64,000 bases of DNA from a bacterium (GTDB lineage: Bacteria; Zhuqueibacterota; QNDG01; JAFGCO01), in the NCBI GenBank assembly GCA_016932575.1, contig JAFGCO010000069.1, forward strand, positions 72,245 through 136,244, written 5' to 3'. A model generated the notes under the pieces. That model worked only from the letters and a program-made list of their open reading frames with translations, searched no databases and was not told the DNA's origin. Each line of letters starts with the position of its first letter. Position 1 is the stretch's first letter. Both the position numbers and the translations under genes were made by a program. Shown here piece by piece: positions 8,295 to 16,032 of the stretch.

Positions 8295-9938
8295 ATGTGT
8301 AAAAAGTTCAAAGTCTTTCTTCAATCAACAATTTTTGTAATCTTGTTGATATTGAATATTAAACAGACCCTGACTGCATCGGCTCTCCCCCATCTGCGCA
8401 AACAGGGAACTGCCATGCAACTTATGGTGGATGGAAAACCGTTCTTAATGATCGCCGGGGAACTGGGCAATTCCACTGCCTCGAGTATAGAAGCCATGCA
8501 ACCAGTCTGGCCCAAACTCGTGCAGCTGAATCTAAACACATTTCTTGCCCCGGTCTACTGGGAACTGCTGGAGCCTGAGGAAAATCAGTTTGATTTCAGC
8601 CTGGTGGACGGGCTGATTGAAGAAGCACGGAAGCATGACTTGCATCTGGTGCTTCTTTGGTTTGGCAGCTGGAAAAACAGCATGTCCTGTTATGCCCCCT
8701 ATTGGGTAAAAACAAATCAAGAACGGTTTCCACGAGCCGAAAACGCTGCAGGAGCATCTCAGGAGATCCTCTCCTGTTTCAGTGAAGAAAACCGGAAAGC
8801 AGATCAAAAAGCCTTTGCCGCCCTGATGCGGCACATCAAAGAAGCAGATGGTCGGGAGCATACGGTCATCATGATGCAGGTGGAAAATGAAATCGGTATG
8901 ATTCCCGATGCCCGGGATCATTCGAGCCTGGCCGACCGGTATTTCGAACAGCGGGTGCCTCAAACATTGATGGATTATCTAAAGCAAAAACAGGATGCGC
9001 TGATTCCTGAATTTAAAGAGGCCTGGGAAAACGCCGGAGCGAAAATGTCCGGTACCTGGATTGAAATATTCGGACAAGGCCTGGGCACAGATGAAATATT
9101 TATGGCCTGGTATTACGCCCGGTATGTGGAAGCTGTAGCCTCTGCAGGCAAAACCGAATACGCGCTCCCCATGTATGTCAACGCGGCCCTCATTCGTCCC
9201 GGCTATCAGCCCGGTCAGTATCCCAGCGCCGGTCCCCTGCCCCATCTTATGGACATCTGGCGCGCAGGGGCTCCGAGTATCGATTTTCTCTCTCCGGATA
9301 TTTATTTTCCCAATTTCGCTGAATGGTGCCAGAAATATCATCGTGCAGGCAATCCCCTTTTTATTCCGGAAGTCGGCCGGGGGAACGCCTCGGCTGTGAA
9401 TATCTATTATGCGCTGGGACAGCATGATGCCATGGGCTACTCACCTTTTTCAATCGAGTCGACCGATGATCCTCTGGATGATCCGATTGGAAAAAGTTAC
9501 AGGCTGGTCTCTCAGATCGCTCCCCTGGTTCTTGAAAAACAGGGGAAAAACAGGATGCGCGGTGTTTTACTGGATGAAGCCACTTCTGAAAAGCGGGTAA
9601 TGCTTGGAGATTATACGTTTGTCTGCTCTCATGAATATACCAGCAAATGGACCTACAGAGCACCGGGTAACGAATGGCCCCGAAAGGGATGCCTTATTAT
9701 CCAGGTGGGCGAAAACGATTATTTTATAGCGGGCAGTGGCGTGATTATCACTTTTGAACCGGCGGATAAGGATGCTTTTATTGCGGGTATAGCATCTTTG
9801 GATGAAGGTGAATTCATCAACGGAACATGGACACCCGGACGCCGTATGAACGGCGACCAGAGCCATCAGGGTCGTCACATGCGCCTGTCGCATTGGGAGT
9901 ACAGCATTCAGAAGATACGGCTTTACCGGTATCAGTAA
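8295..9938 (+). CDS. Secreted GH35/DUF5597-type beta-galactosidase-like glycosidase
   Basis: The 547-residue product has an N-terminal signal peptide (FLQSTIFVILLILNIKQTLTASA) and a TIM-barrel glycosidase domain. It shows QLMVDGKPFLMIAGELGNS at the domain start, the acid/base region VENEIG (Glu199) and a nucleophile-type IPEVGRG (Glu359), as in GH35/GH42 enzymes with the DUF5597 extension. The predicted reaction is hydrolysis of terminal beta-galactosides outside the cytoplasm; the exact substrate cannot be read. I prefer ATG at 8295 because AGGGG sits 9 nt before it; the frame also opens at 8286. It is the only plus-strand gene between two C25 peptidases. Confidence 0.82.
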   Translation: MCKKFKVFLQSTIFVILLILNIKQTLTASALPHLRKQGTAMQLMVDGKPFLMIAGELGNSTASSIEAMQPVWPKLVQLNLNTFLAPVYWELLEPEENQFDFSLVDGLIEEARKHDLHLVLLWFGSWKNSMSCYAPYWVKTNQERFPRAENAAGASQEILSCFSEENRKADQKAFAALMRHIKEADGREHTVIMMQVENEIGMIPDARDHSSLADRYFEQRVPQTLMDYLKQKQDALIPEFKEAWENAGAKMSGTWIEIFGQGLGTDEIFMAWYYARYVEAVASAGKTEYALPMYVNAALIRPGYQPGQYPSAGPLPHLMDIWRAGAPSIDFLSPDIYFPNFAEWCQKYHRAGNPLFIPEVGRGNASAVNIYYALGQHDAMGYSPFSIESTDDPLDDPIGKSYRLVSQIAPLVLEKQGKNRMRGVLLDEATSEKRVMLGDYTFVCSHEYTSKWTYRAPGNEWPRKGCLIIQVGENDYFIAGSGVIITFEPADKDAFIAGIASLDEGEFINGTWTPGRRMNGDQSHQGRHMRLSHWEYSIQKIRLYRYQ

Positions 9939-10059
9939 AACATATACATCTTCAGGGGGAAAAGGGGTATCAATCCAATATTGCCTCATCTATATGCGGA
10001 TGAAGCATAATATATCCATGATTCCCTTCCCTGGATTCAGGCATTAAATCTGCCACTTC

Positions 10060-11475
10060 CTATTTCAGAAGATGCATCCGCTGAACCTGAACCTCCGAAC
10101 CGAAACTGAGCCGCGCGATATAGACGCCGCTGGATAAATCCGCAGGGCACCATTGAAACGTATTTTGACCTGCATATGGATAAAACCCGCGTGTATCCAG
10201 CACAGCCTGACCCGCCACAGAGTAAATTCGGATCCTCACTTCACCGGCGTACGGTAAAATAAATGCCAGCGTGGTGGCTGTATTGAATGGATTTGGATAA
10301 TTCGGTTTCACACAAAATTCGACAGGATTGGCAATATCCTGTGAACCTGCATCCGCCCTGAGCAATGAAGGAAGTTTCATTGCAGGATCGCCCAGAAGCG
10401 TAAACAGTTTTATGGTTGTTTGATAATGCCGCATCTCATTTTTTGACGACTGGATCACTTCTCCAATTGTAAAATCATTATTTGACAAGACCGTCTGATG
10501 AAATGTCTTCAACATTTGCGCTCCGACTGATTCAAAATGTTCGGCTGTGGGCGCAAATGTGGCAACTGCGCCGCCTCCGGGCAGAATCAGCATATTCTCG
10601 ACAATGGATTGCGGCCCTTTCCCTAAAAATGTCTGACCGCAGGCATAGGTAGTCATAATATAAGGAATTTGATTCTGAATGACATCAACCACCTTTTCCG
10701 TCGTTAAAAAGAGTGAATCGGACCATGTATGATCATTTCCATGTCCTAAATAGATGACAAATTCGGGGGACTGAGCCACCATTGCCTGAAAATCCGATAA
10801 TTCCCCGGCATACTCTGAATCAGGATTCAGATCCAGGCGCAAATAGGATGCTTCAGAAAAAATGATTTCATTCACAAATTCCTCTGTTCGGCGTTCAAAG
10901 ACGCCAGTTTGATTATCTGTATGGTCAGCCACAAACAAATAATGATAACCGTATTCATGGGGATCCATATATTCAAATGAGATTGTTTTATGAATCAAAA
11001 TTGATAACTCATCACCATTCGAAACAGGAAACCGTCCGATCGCAATATCCGGGGGACCATCCGTATTCGATTCCGAGATACCGTACCATTCATCAGCGGC
11101 GGCAAGTTCTTCAAAATGATAAAAACAGTACGAAGGAATGATATCCGAATCTCCAACCAGCAATAAATATCTGGGCTTCGGCGCCCGCCAGTGTTCCAGT
11201 GCATAGGTGACAAATGAACGAATCTGTTCGGGCTCTTCTCCGGCTTCGATAAACTCATTGGTGATCTGATCCATAAAAATCAACTCGACCTTCAGCCCCT
11301 GCGATTCGCGGTGATCGATCAGCACAGCCAAATCATTTTCATTAAAACATCGCGTGATCATGAGATAATCCGCCTGGTTTGTTTCAGCTTTCAACAAATC
11401 GACAGCAGCCCGACCGAATGAATAGCTCGAAACCAATCCAATCGTTATAATCGCGAAAAATGCTTTGATGTGCAT
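10060..11475 (-). CDS. Secreted C25 (gingipain-type) peptidase with sorting tail
   Basis: The 471-residue protein has a signal peptide (MHIKAFFAIITIGLVSSYSFG) and a compact C25 domain: LVGDSDIIPSY, His245 in YLGHGND and Cys279 in TYACGQ as the catalytic dyad. It closes with an approximately 75-residue FlgD/type-IX-like sorting domain starting at NYPNPFNTATTLAF and ending RMHLLK. I chose ATG at 11475 because AGGAGG lies 7 nt upstream; the longer frame to 11532 lacks a ribosome-binding site. There is no long propeptide, so this is a minimal C25 enzyme. It is probably secreted and either surface-attached or released. Confidence 0.88.
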   Translation of the reverse strand: MHIKAFFAIITIGLVSSYSFGRAAVDLLKAETNQADYLMITRCFNENDLAVLIDHRESQGLKVELIFMDQITNEFIEAGEEPEQIRSFVTYALEHWRAPKPRYLLLVGDSDIIPSYCFYHFEELAAADEWYGISESNTDGPPDIAIGRFPVSNGDELSILIHKTISFEYMDPHEYGYHYLFVADHTDNQTGVFERRTEEFVNEIIFSEASYLRLDLNPDSEYAGELSDFQAMVAQSPEFVIYLGHGNDHTWSDSLFLTTEKVVDVIQNQIPYIMTTYACGQTFLGKGPQSIVENMLILPGGGAVATFAPTAEHFESVGAQMLKTFHQTVLSNNDFTIGEVIQSSKNEMRHYQTTIKLFTLLGDPAMKLPSLLRADAGSQDIANPVEFCVKPNYPNPFNTATTLAFILPYAGEVRIRIYSVAGQAVLDTRGFYPYAGQNTFQWCPADLSSGVYIARLSFGSEVQVQRMHLLK

Positions 11476-12054
11476 AACATCCCTCCTGTTTTGTTTGTGA
11501 ATGGTTTTTAATACAAAACAGTCGCTTTTCAATCGATATGCACCTCCTTAATACCATTCTGCATCCAGCTGCCCGGACAGGCTGCAATGACATTTTTCAT
11601 ATATGATCTTAAAAATCACGGCTGTAAAACTGATTTAAAAACACAATACGAATGGGATCCTGAACCCTGAAAATTAAGACACTGCAGGTCTGCCTCCAAT
11701 CAGAAAGCCCATGTGAAAGGAATGAATATGCTGTTGAAAAATTCCTTTTCACTCACAATAACGAAAGAGGCAGTCTGCAACTCCTTTCAAAAAGGTTCGG
11801 AGAAAATGGATGAAAATAAAAAACCGAATCATCTGTGATTCGGTCCGATGGACATCCATTAATCAATCCATGAAAAATCTTTAATCACAACGATAAAGAA
11901 TGTTTCACCAGACCGTTAACGAATGCGAATAAGCAATCTCCTTGTTTGAATGAAGTCAAAGTTAATTCATAACACCGTCGATATCAAGAACAATTTTCTT
12001 CGTACAGACAGAAATCACCCCATGAGCCATGAAGCCGGCCGATAAGTGAACTGT
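11476..12054. other. Intergenic region with terminator
   Basis: About 580 bp without a credible gene. It contains a Rho-independent terminator at 11813-11844 for the phosphatidyltransferase gene on the minus strand. The remainder is presumably the promoter region of the C25 peptidase; no convincing -35/-10 pair stood out. Confidence 0.5.
11813..11844 (-). terminator. Rho-independent terminator
   Basis: Read on the minus strand, ACCGAATCA-caga-TGATTCGGT forms a perfect 9-bp stem followed by TTTTTTATTTT. It lies about 210 nt beyond the phosphatidyltransferase stop codon, so that transcript would have a long 3' untranslated region. Confidence 0.75.
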
Positions 12055-12753
12055 TTAATGCTGATGATTATCCGCACGGTATAATCGAACCGCATTCCTG
12101 CAGACAGTGACAATAAAAAGCAGTACCATGATCCCAAAGGGGATCAATATCAGTACATCCAGCACGGACCAGATATTGTTCAGCAGTGTTATCTGCGGTA
12201 ATTTGACAAAATATATAAAAATCGTGATTAAAATCGCAATCAGACGGAATTCGGTGGCACCCAGCTTGGCATACGAAATCCTGAAAATGCCCGTGGAACA
12301 GGTTAAAATATATGTCTGGATACTCATCAGCAGATAGGCGATAAGCAGCAACAGGGCCACATCAAAGCGGACATACGGCGACAATCCGAAACCCATGCCA
12401 ATAATCCATACGCTCAATGTATCACAATGATGATCGATATAAAAACCGAACCGGGGTTTCTCAATATTCCTATATCGTGCCAGAGAACCGTCAAGACTGT
12501 CCCCATACCAGTTAATAATCCAGCCAAGGCAGGCCATCCATAAAAAATTTTCATTATAGGTTGAAAACCAGTATCCGAAAAAAACAAGCAGCGATCCGGC
12601 CATACCGATGGTGGTTAAGATATTGGGCGTCATCCAGGCCGGCAATCTGCTGGCCAAAAACAACAGCACCTTCTTTTCCCAGACTCCGAGCAGGGTGTGA
12701 TTTTCTCTTTTCATATCAAGGATTTTGGATGTTTCTTCTGACTGTGCGGCCAT
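12055..12753 (-). CDS. CDP-alcohol phosphatidyltransferase family membrane enzyme
   Basis: The 232-residue integral membrane protein carries the full family signature D-G-x2-A-R-x8-G-x3-D-x3-D, seen as LDGSLARYRNIEKPRFG then FYIDHHCD. About six hydrophobic segments follow. It should transfer a phosphatidyl or CDP-activated group to an alcohol acceptor during phospholipid synthesis in the inner membrane. The acceptor (glycerophosphate, inositol or another) cannot be read from the sequence. AAGGA lies 9 nt before ATG at 12753. It is a single gene with its own downstream terminator. Confidence 0.85.
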   Translation of the reverse strand: MAAQSEETSKILDMKRENHTLLGVWEKKVLLFLASRLPAWMTPNILTTIGMAGSLLVFFGYWFSTYNENFLWMACLGWIINWYGDSLDGSLARYRNIEKPRFGFYIDHHCDTLSVWIIGMGFGLSPYVRFDVALLLLIAYLLMSIQTYILTCSTGIFRISYAKLGATEFRLIAILITIFIYFVKLPQITLLNNIWSVLDVLILIPFGIMVLLFIVTVCRNAVRLYRADNHQH

Positions 12754-12928
12754 TTCGCTGATTCCTTATCTTTTGCACTGTTGATTTAATCTCAGACCAT
12801 GGGTACAATCTGAACATATATGCTTTTTATGCCCTGACCACGCTTCACCATTGATCAACAGTTAAAAAATGGATCGAGACAGAAAAAGAATGAGTGATCT
12901 ATGATACAAAGAATCAAAAAGAAAATCA

Positions 12929-12965
12929 ATAAAAAAAAGCCCCGTCCACAATAAGTGAACAGGGC
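12929..12965 (-). terminator. Rho-independent terminator of the ammonium operon
   Basis: On the minus strand GCCCTGTTCAC-ttatt-GTGGACGGGGC pairs over 11 positions, with two G-T wobbles, and runs directly into TTTTTTTTATT. It follows the porin stop codon by about 35 nt and so ends the glnK-amtB-porin transcript. Confidence 0.88.
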
Positions 12966-13001
12966 CAAAGGAAGGGAGAAAACGTATGATACATTGAGGA
13001 G

Positions 13002-13637
13002 TTAAAAAGAATAGCCGAATATCAGATAATTTGTTTTCTTCTGTGGATTGACAATATATGACACAGATATGGGTCCGGACGACGCAGTGATCCCCACATT
13101 AACCACATTTAATTTATCATCCTCTTCAACATAGACGCCATCACCCGCACCCACAATCAGGCTCGCCTCCATATCATCCTTTGCATAGAATTCATATCCG
13201 GCCTCCAAATACATGGAGTTATCCGGATCACCGGAGAAATAATAACCGGCCAGCATACTGAATGATCCCGGGCTGTAAGACACACTGGCTTCCAGACAGT
13301 GAATGCCGTCTTCGTCTGAATAATTAAAAGCGTCCATCTTCTCTGGATAATAATAATCCGTTATGGTGATTCCCAGATCTCCGATAGAATAGGTTAAATA
13401 GAGATCATTCTCGTGAGATCCGCTGTCTGCCAGTGCATAAGAGGCCCATGCCCCAATCTCCAATCCAGCCAGAGTATAACTGAGAGCAGGCTGAATACTG
13501 GCTGAATTCCCAAAATCTGTACCGCGCCAGACATACCGGCTGACCAGATCTGCGCCCAATCCAATCTGAGCATAGCTGTTGACGGTTAACATGATCATTA
13601 AACTGAACATCATTATTAAACAGGCTCTTTTTTTCAT
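13002..13637 (-). CDS. TorF-type putative porin (Gcw_chp family)
   Basis: The 211-residue exported protein has a signal peptide (to about residue 24, SYAQ) and the family hallmark SRYVWRGTDFGNSASIQPAL near the mature N-terminus. Alternating beta-strand segments follow, ending in an aromatic residue (LIFGYSF) as in outer-membrane barrels. I prefer ATG at 13637, with AAGGA 8 nt upstream; the frame also opens with GTG at 13640. It is the last gene of the operon after glnK and amtB, a frequent association for this family. A role as outer-membrane channel for ammonium or small nitrogen compounds is inferred. Confidence 0.82.
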   Translation of the reverse strand: MKKRACLIMMFSLMIMLTVNSYAQIGLGADLVSRYVWRGTDFGNSASIQPALSYTLAGLEIGAWASYALADSGSHENDLYLTYSIGDLGITITDYYYPEKMDAFNYSDEDGIHCLEASVSYSPGSFSMLAGYYFSGDPDNSMYLEAGYEFYAKDDMEASLIVGAGDGVYVEEDDKLNVVNVGITASSGPISVSYIVNPQKKTNYLIFGYSF

Positions 13638-13720
13638 CACCGTTTTCCTTTCCTTTTTTTATTGATACTGATTTACAGCAACCAGTGTTGATAATAACAC
13701 CAACATCGGATCCCTGTTCC

Positions 13721-13749
13721 GGCACGGATTAAGACAGACAAACCGTGCC
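13721..13749 (-). other. Hairpin at amtB stop codon
   Basis: GGCACGG (13721-13727) and CCGTGCC (13743-13749) form a perfect 7-bp stem overlapping the end of amtB. There is no U-tract. It may tune expression or mRNA stability between amtB and the porin rather than terminate. Confidence 0.35.
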
Positions 13750-15101
13750 TACTGTGTTGTAAAAATCTGAAATCCGCTGTATGCTTCCATGCCATGCTCG
13801 CCAATGTCGAGTCCTCGCATCTCTTCCTCTTCCGATACGCGTAGGCCCACGGTCTTTTTTATTAATGTGAATAGCAGCATACCAAGGCCGAAGGCCCAGA
13901 TAAACGCAGTGACAATACCCAAAACCTGTACGCCGAGAATCTTGAGACCGCCGCCATAAAAGAGACCGCCGTCCGCTGCGAATAAACCGACAGCCAGCGT
14001 GCCCCAGGCGCCGCATACACCATGGACACTGACAGCACCCACAGGATCATCCACTTTCAGCACACGATCAATAAAGAGAACGCTCAGAACAACAATAATT
14101 CCGGCAATAAATCCAATAACCAGCGATCCGGTAGGAGTCACAGAATAACATCCGGCCGTTATACCGACCAGACCGGCCAGAGTGCCGTTCAAAGCCATGG
14201 AACCGTCCGGCTTCCCCAGAATAATCCAAGCAGTAAACATGGCGGAAATAGCAGCGGCCGCAGCAGCCAGATTCGTGGTCACAGCCACACGGCCGATTTC
14301 ACCGTCTCCCAGGGTGGTCGAACCCGGATTAAATCCGAACCATCCGAACCACAGAATAAACACACCCAGAGCCGCAATAGCGATATTATGGCCGGGAATC
14401 GCACGTGCTTTTCCATCCGGGCCGTATTTACCGATCCGGGGACCGAGCACGATCGCACCGGAAAGCGCAAGCCATCCACCAATGGAATGCACCACAGTGG
14501 ATCCTGCAAAGTCATTAAACCCAAGACCTTCAAGCCAGCCGTTTCCATCCAGAAGCGATCCCCAGGCCCACGAGCCGAATACGGGATAAATAACCGCACA
14601 AATAAAAAAACTGTAAATCAGATATCCCGCAAATTTGGTCCGCTCAGCCATGGCGCCCGAAACAATTGTCGCAGCAGTCGCGGCAAATACGGTCTGAAAA
14701 ATCAGAAAGGTCCAGTTCCAATCGGCACCGGTCGCGTCCGTACTCAACAGGGCAAAATGGGTGGTTCCAAATAATCCGTTGGTTACACCAAACATAAGCC
14801 CGAAACCAATAAAAAAGAATGTCACGGTTCCAATGGAAAAATCCATCAGATTCTTCATCATAATGTTGATGGTGTTTTTGGCCCGGGTAAAACCGCTTTC
14901 CACCATGGCAAACCCTGCCTGCATGAAAAACACCAGGAAAGCGGCCACACAGGTCCATACGATATTGATATTGTTTTGTAATGTTTCCATCACAGCAATG
15001 TCTGTGGATTCGGTCGTTTCCTGTGCTGTAACCAGGGATGTCAGTACCAATAATAAGAGTGCAGCTGTGAGTATCACTTTCCTTTTGTGAGTAATTTTCA
15101 T
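13749..15101 (-). CDS. amtB: Ammonium transporter AmtB
   Basis: The 450-residue protein has a cleavable N-terminal signal (LTAALLLLVLTSLVTAQ) followed by eleven membrane helices of the Amt/MEP/Rh fold. The twin pore histidines are visible as His205 in VVHSIGG and His360 in SVHGVCG, and the FMQAGFAMVESGF and FGWFGFNPGST segments are typical. It conducts ammonium across the inner membrane. AAAGGAG lies 7 nt before ATG. It sits 37 nt downstream of glnK, whose product normally binds and closes the channel when nitrogen is plentiful. Co-transcription from the sigma54 promoter upstream of glnK is expected. Confidence 0.95.
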   Translation of the reverse strand: MKITHKRKVILTAALLLLVLTSLVTAQETTESTDIAVMETLQNNINIVWTCVAAFLVFFMQAGFAMVESGFTRAKNTINIMMKNLMDFSIGTVTFFFIGFGLMFGVTNGLFGTTHFALLSTDATGADWNWTFLIFQTVFAATAATIVSGAMAERTKFAGYLIYSFFICAVIYPVFGSWAWGSLLDGNGWLEGLGFNDFAGSTVVHSIGGWLALSGAIVLGPRIGKYGPDGKARAIPGHNIAIAALGVFILWFGWFGFNPGSTTLGDGEIGRVAVTTNLAAAAAAISAMFTAWIILGKPDGSMALNGTLAGLVGITAGCYSVTPTGSLVIGFIAGIIVVLSVLFIDRVLKVDDPVGAVSVHGVCGAWGTLAVGLFAADGGLFYGGGLKILGVQVLGIVTAFIWAFGLGMLLFTLIKKTVGLRVSEEEEMRGLDIGEHGMEAYSGFQIFTTQ

Positions 15102-15138
15102 AATGAATCTCCTTTCAAAAAATCAACATGCTTCCATA

Positions 15139-15480
15139 CTATCCAATGGCTTCTCTGCCAGTTTCTCCGGTACGTATGCGAATACATTCGTCCAGGGACA
15201 GAATAAATATTTTTCCATCACCGATTTGTCCGCTTTTCGCCCCGTCAATAATAGCCTGTATAGTCGGTTTGACAAAATCTTCGTTTACAGCAATTTCCAG
15301 TCGAATTTTTTTCAGCAAATTCACTTCAATATCAGCGCCACGATAAGTCTCATGATAACCCTTTTGCTGGCCGCATCCCAACGCATTCGTCACAGACATT
15401 TTATACACTTCGCGTGAATACAATGCCTGCTTCACAGCCGTTAATTTTTCCGGTTGGATGTAAGCAACAATCAATTTCAT
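15139..15480 (-). CDS. glnK: PII nitrogen regulatory protein (GlnK type)
   Basis: This is a 113-residue PII protein: [20 protein letters not shown] at the start, the T-loop region [19 protein letters not shown], and the C-terminal [21 protein letters not shown] chose ATG at 15480, with AAAGGAG 6 nt upstream, rather than a longer frame that adds 56 residues with no PII character. The usual uridylylation Tyr51 is replaced: the position reads Ile in GADIEV, so control is probably by ATP/ADP/2-oxoglutarate binding alone. First gene of glnK-amtB-porin. A sigma54-type promoter lies about 70-95 nt upstream. Confidence 0.95.
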   Translation of the reverse strand: MKLIVAYIQPEKLTAVKQALYSREVYKMSVTNALGCGQQKGYHETYRGADIEVNLLKKIRLEIAVNEDFVKPTIQAIIDGAKSGQIGDGKIFILSLDECIRIRTGETGREAIG

Positions 15481-15560
15481 TACGGGCTCCTTTCTCTGCT
15501 TTTTTATTTCCTGAACCATGTTTTCGTCATTCAGGATCTGTTTTCTTTGTAAAATCTTCT

Positions 15561-15576
15561 GGCAAACAAAATGCCG
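15561..15576 (-). promoter_or_regulatory. Sigma54 -24/-12 promoter of glnK-amtB
   Basis: Read on the minus strand this is CGGCATTTTGTTTGCC, matching YGGCAY-N5-TTGC with the invariant GG and GC exactly 10 nt apart. The predicted start is near 15550, giving a leader of about 70 nt before glnK. Sigma54 control of glnK-amtB is the classical arrangement. Confidence 0.75.
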
Positions 15577-15670
15577 AACTTTTTTATCATGTTCTTTCTT
15601 ATTGATTATTTTGTATTTATCCACATGTATCCAATGAGAGCAGATCATTCAATTACATACATTTTTGTAT

Positions 15671-15692
15671 ATGATATATCAGCTTATATCAT
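15671..15692. promoter_or_regulatory. Candidate activator site upstream of glnK
   Basis: ATGATATA-tcagct-TATATCAT is a perfect inverted repeat with 8-bp arms. It is centred about 130 bp upstream of the predicted sigma54 start, the usual range for an NtrC-like activator dimer. A smaller ATACA-tttt-TGTAT repeat lies next to it on the promoter side. The sequence does not match the enterobacterial NtrC site. Confidence 0.4.
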
Positions 15693-16032
15693 TTTTGTTG
15701 CAATAGATTTTAAATCACCACTTTATCTGTCAATCGGTTAAAAAAAGAAGCACCTCTGCATTATAAAGTCCGGGCATATTCATTATATTTCTTTGAAAAA
15801 GGGAGGCGCTGAATACCATAACCAACCGTCCTGATAACATCGACCTGAAATCAGATAAAAAATCCAGAAAGAGTAAGAATATTGCATAACAACAGTTTTG
15901 TATCGGTTAAGATATATAGCAACAATTTTGTCGTAAATATTATAATCGGGTATTAAATTTGAAAAAGACTGTTGACGCGGTCGCTTTTTTTTACTACTTT
16001 TGACAAAATGCTGCAAAGGAGCCATATATATC

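Noticed and set aside
11560-11580. Possible sigma54 site before the small C25 peptidase (GG-N10-GC on the minus strand)
   Set aside because: Only the GG/GC spacing fits; the flanking bases at both boxes differ from consensus.
14022-14774. 250-codon plus-strand ORF antisense to amtB
   Set aside because: It is the complement of a well-conserved transporter gene, has a low-complexity composition and no ribosome-binding site.
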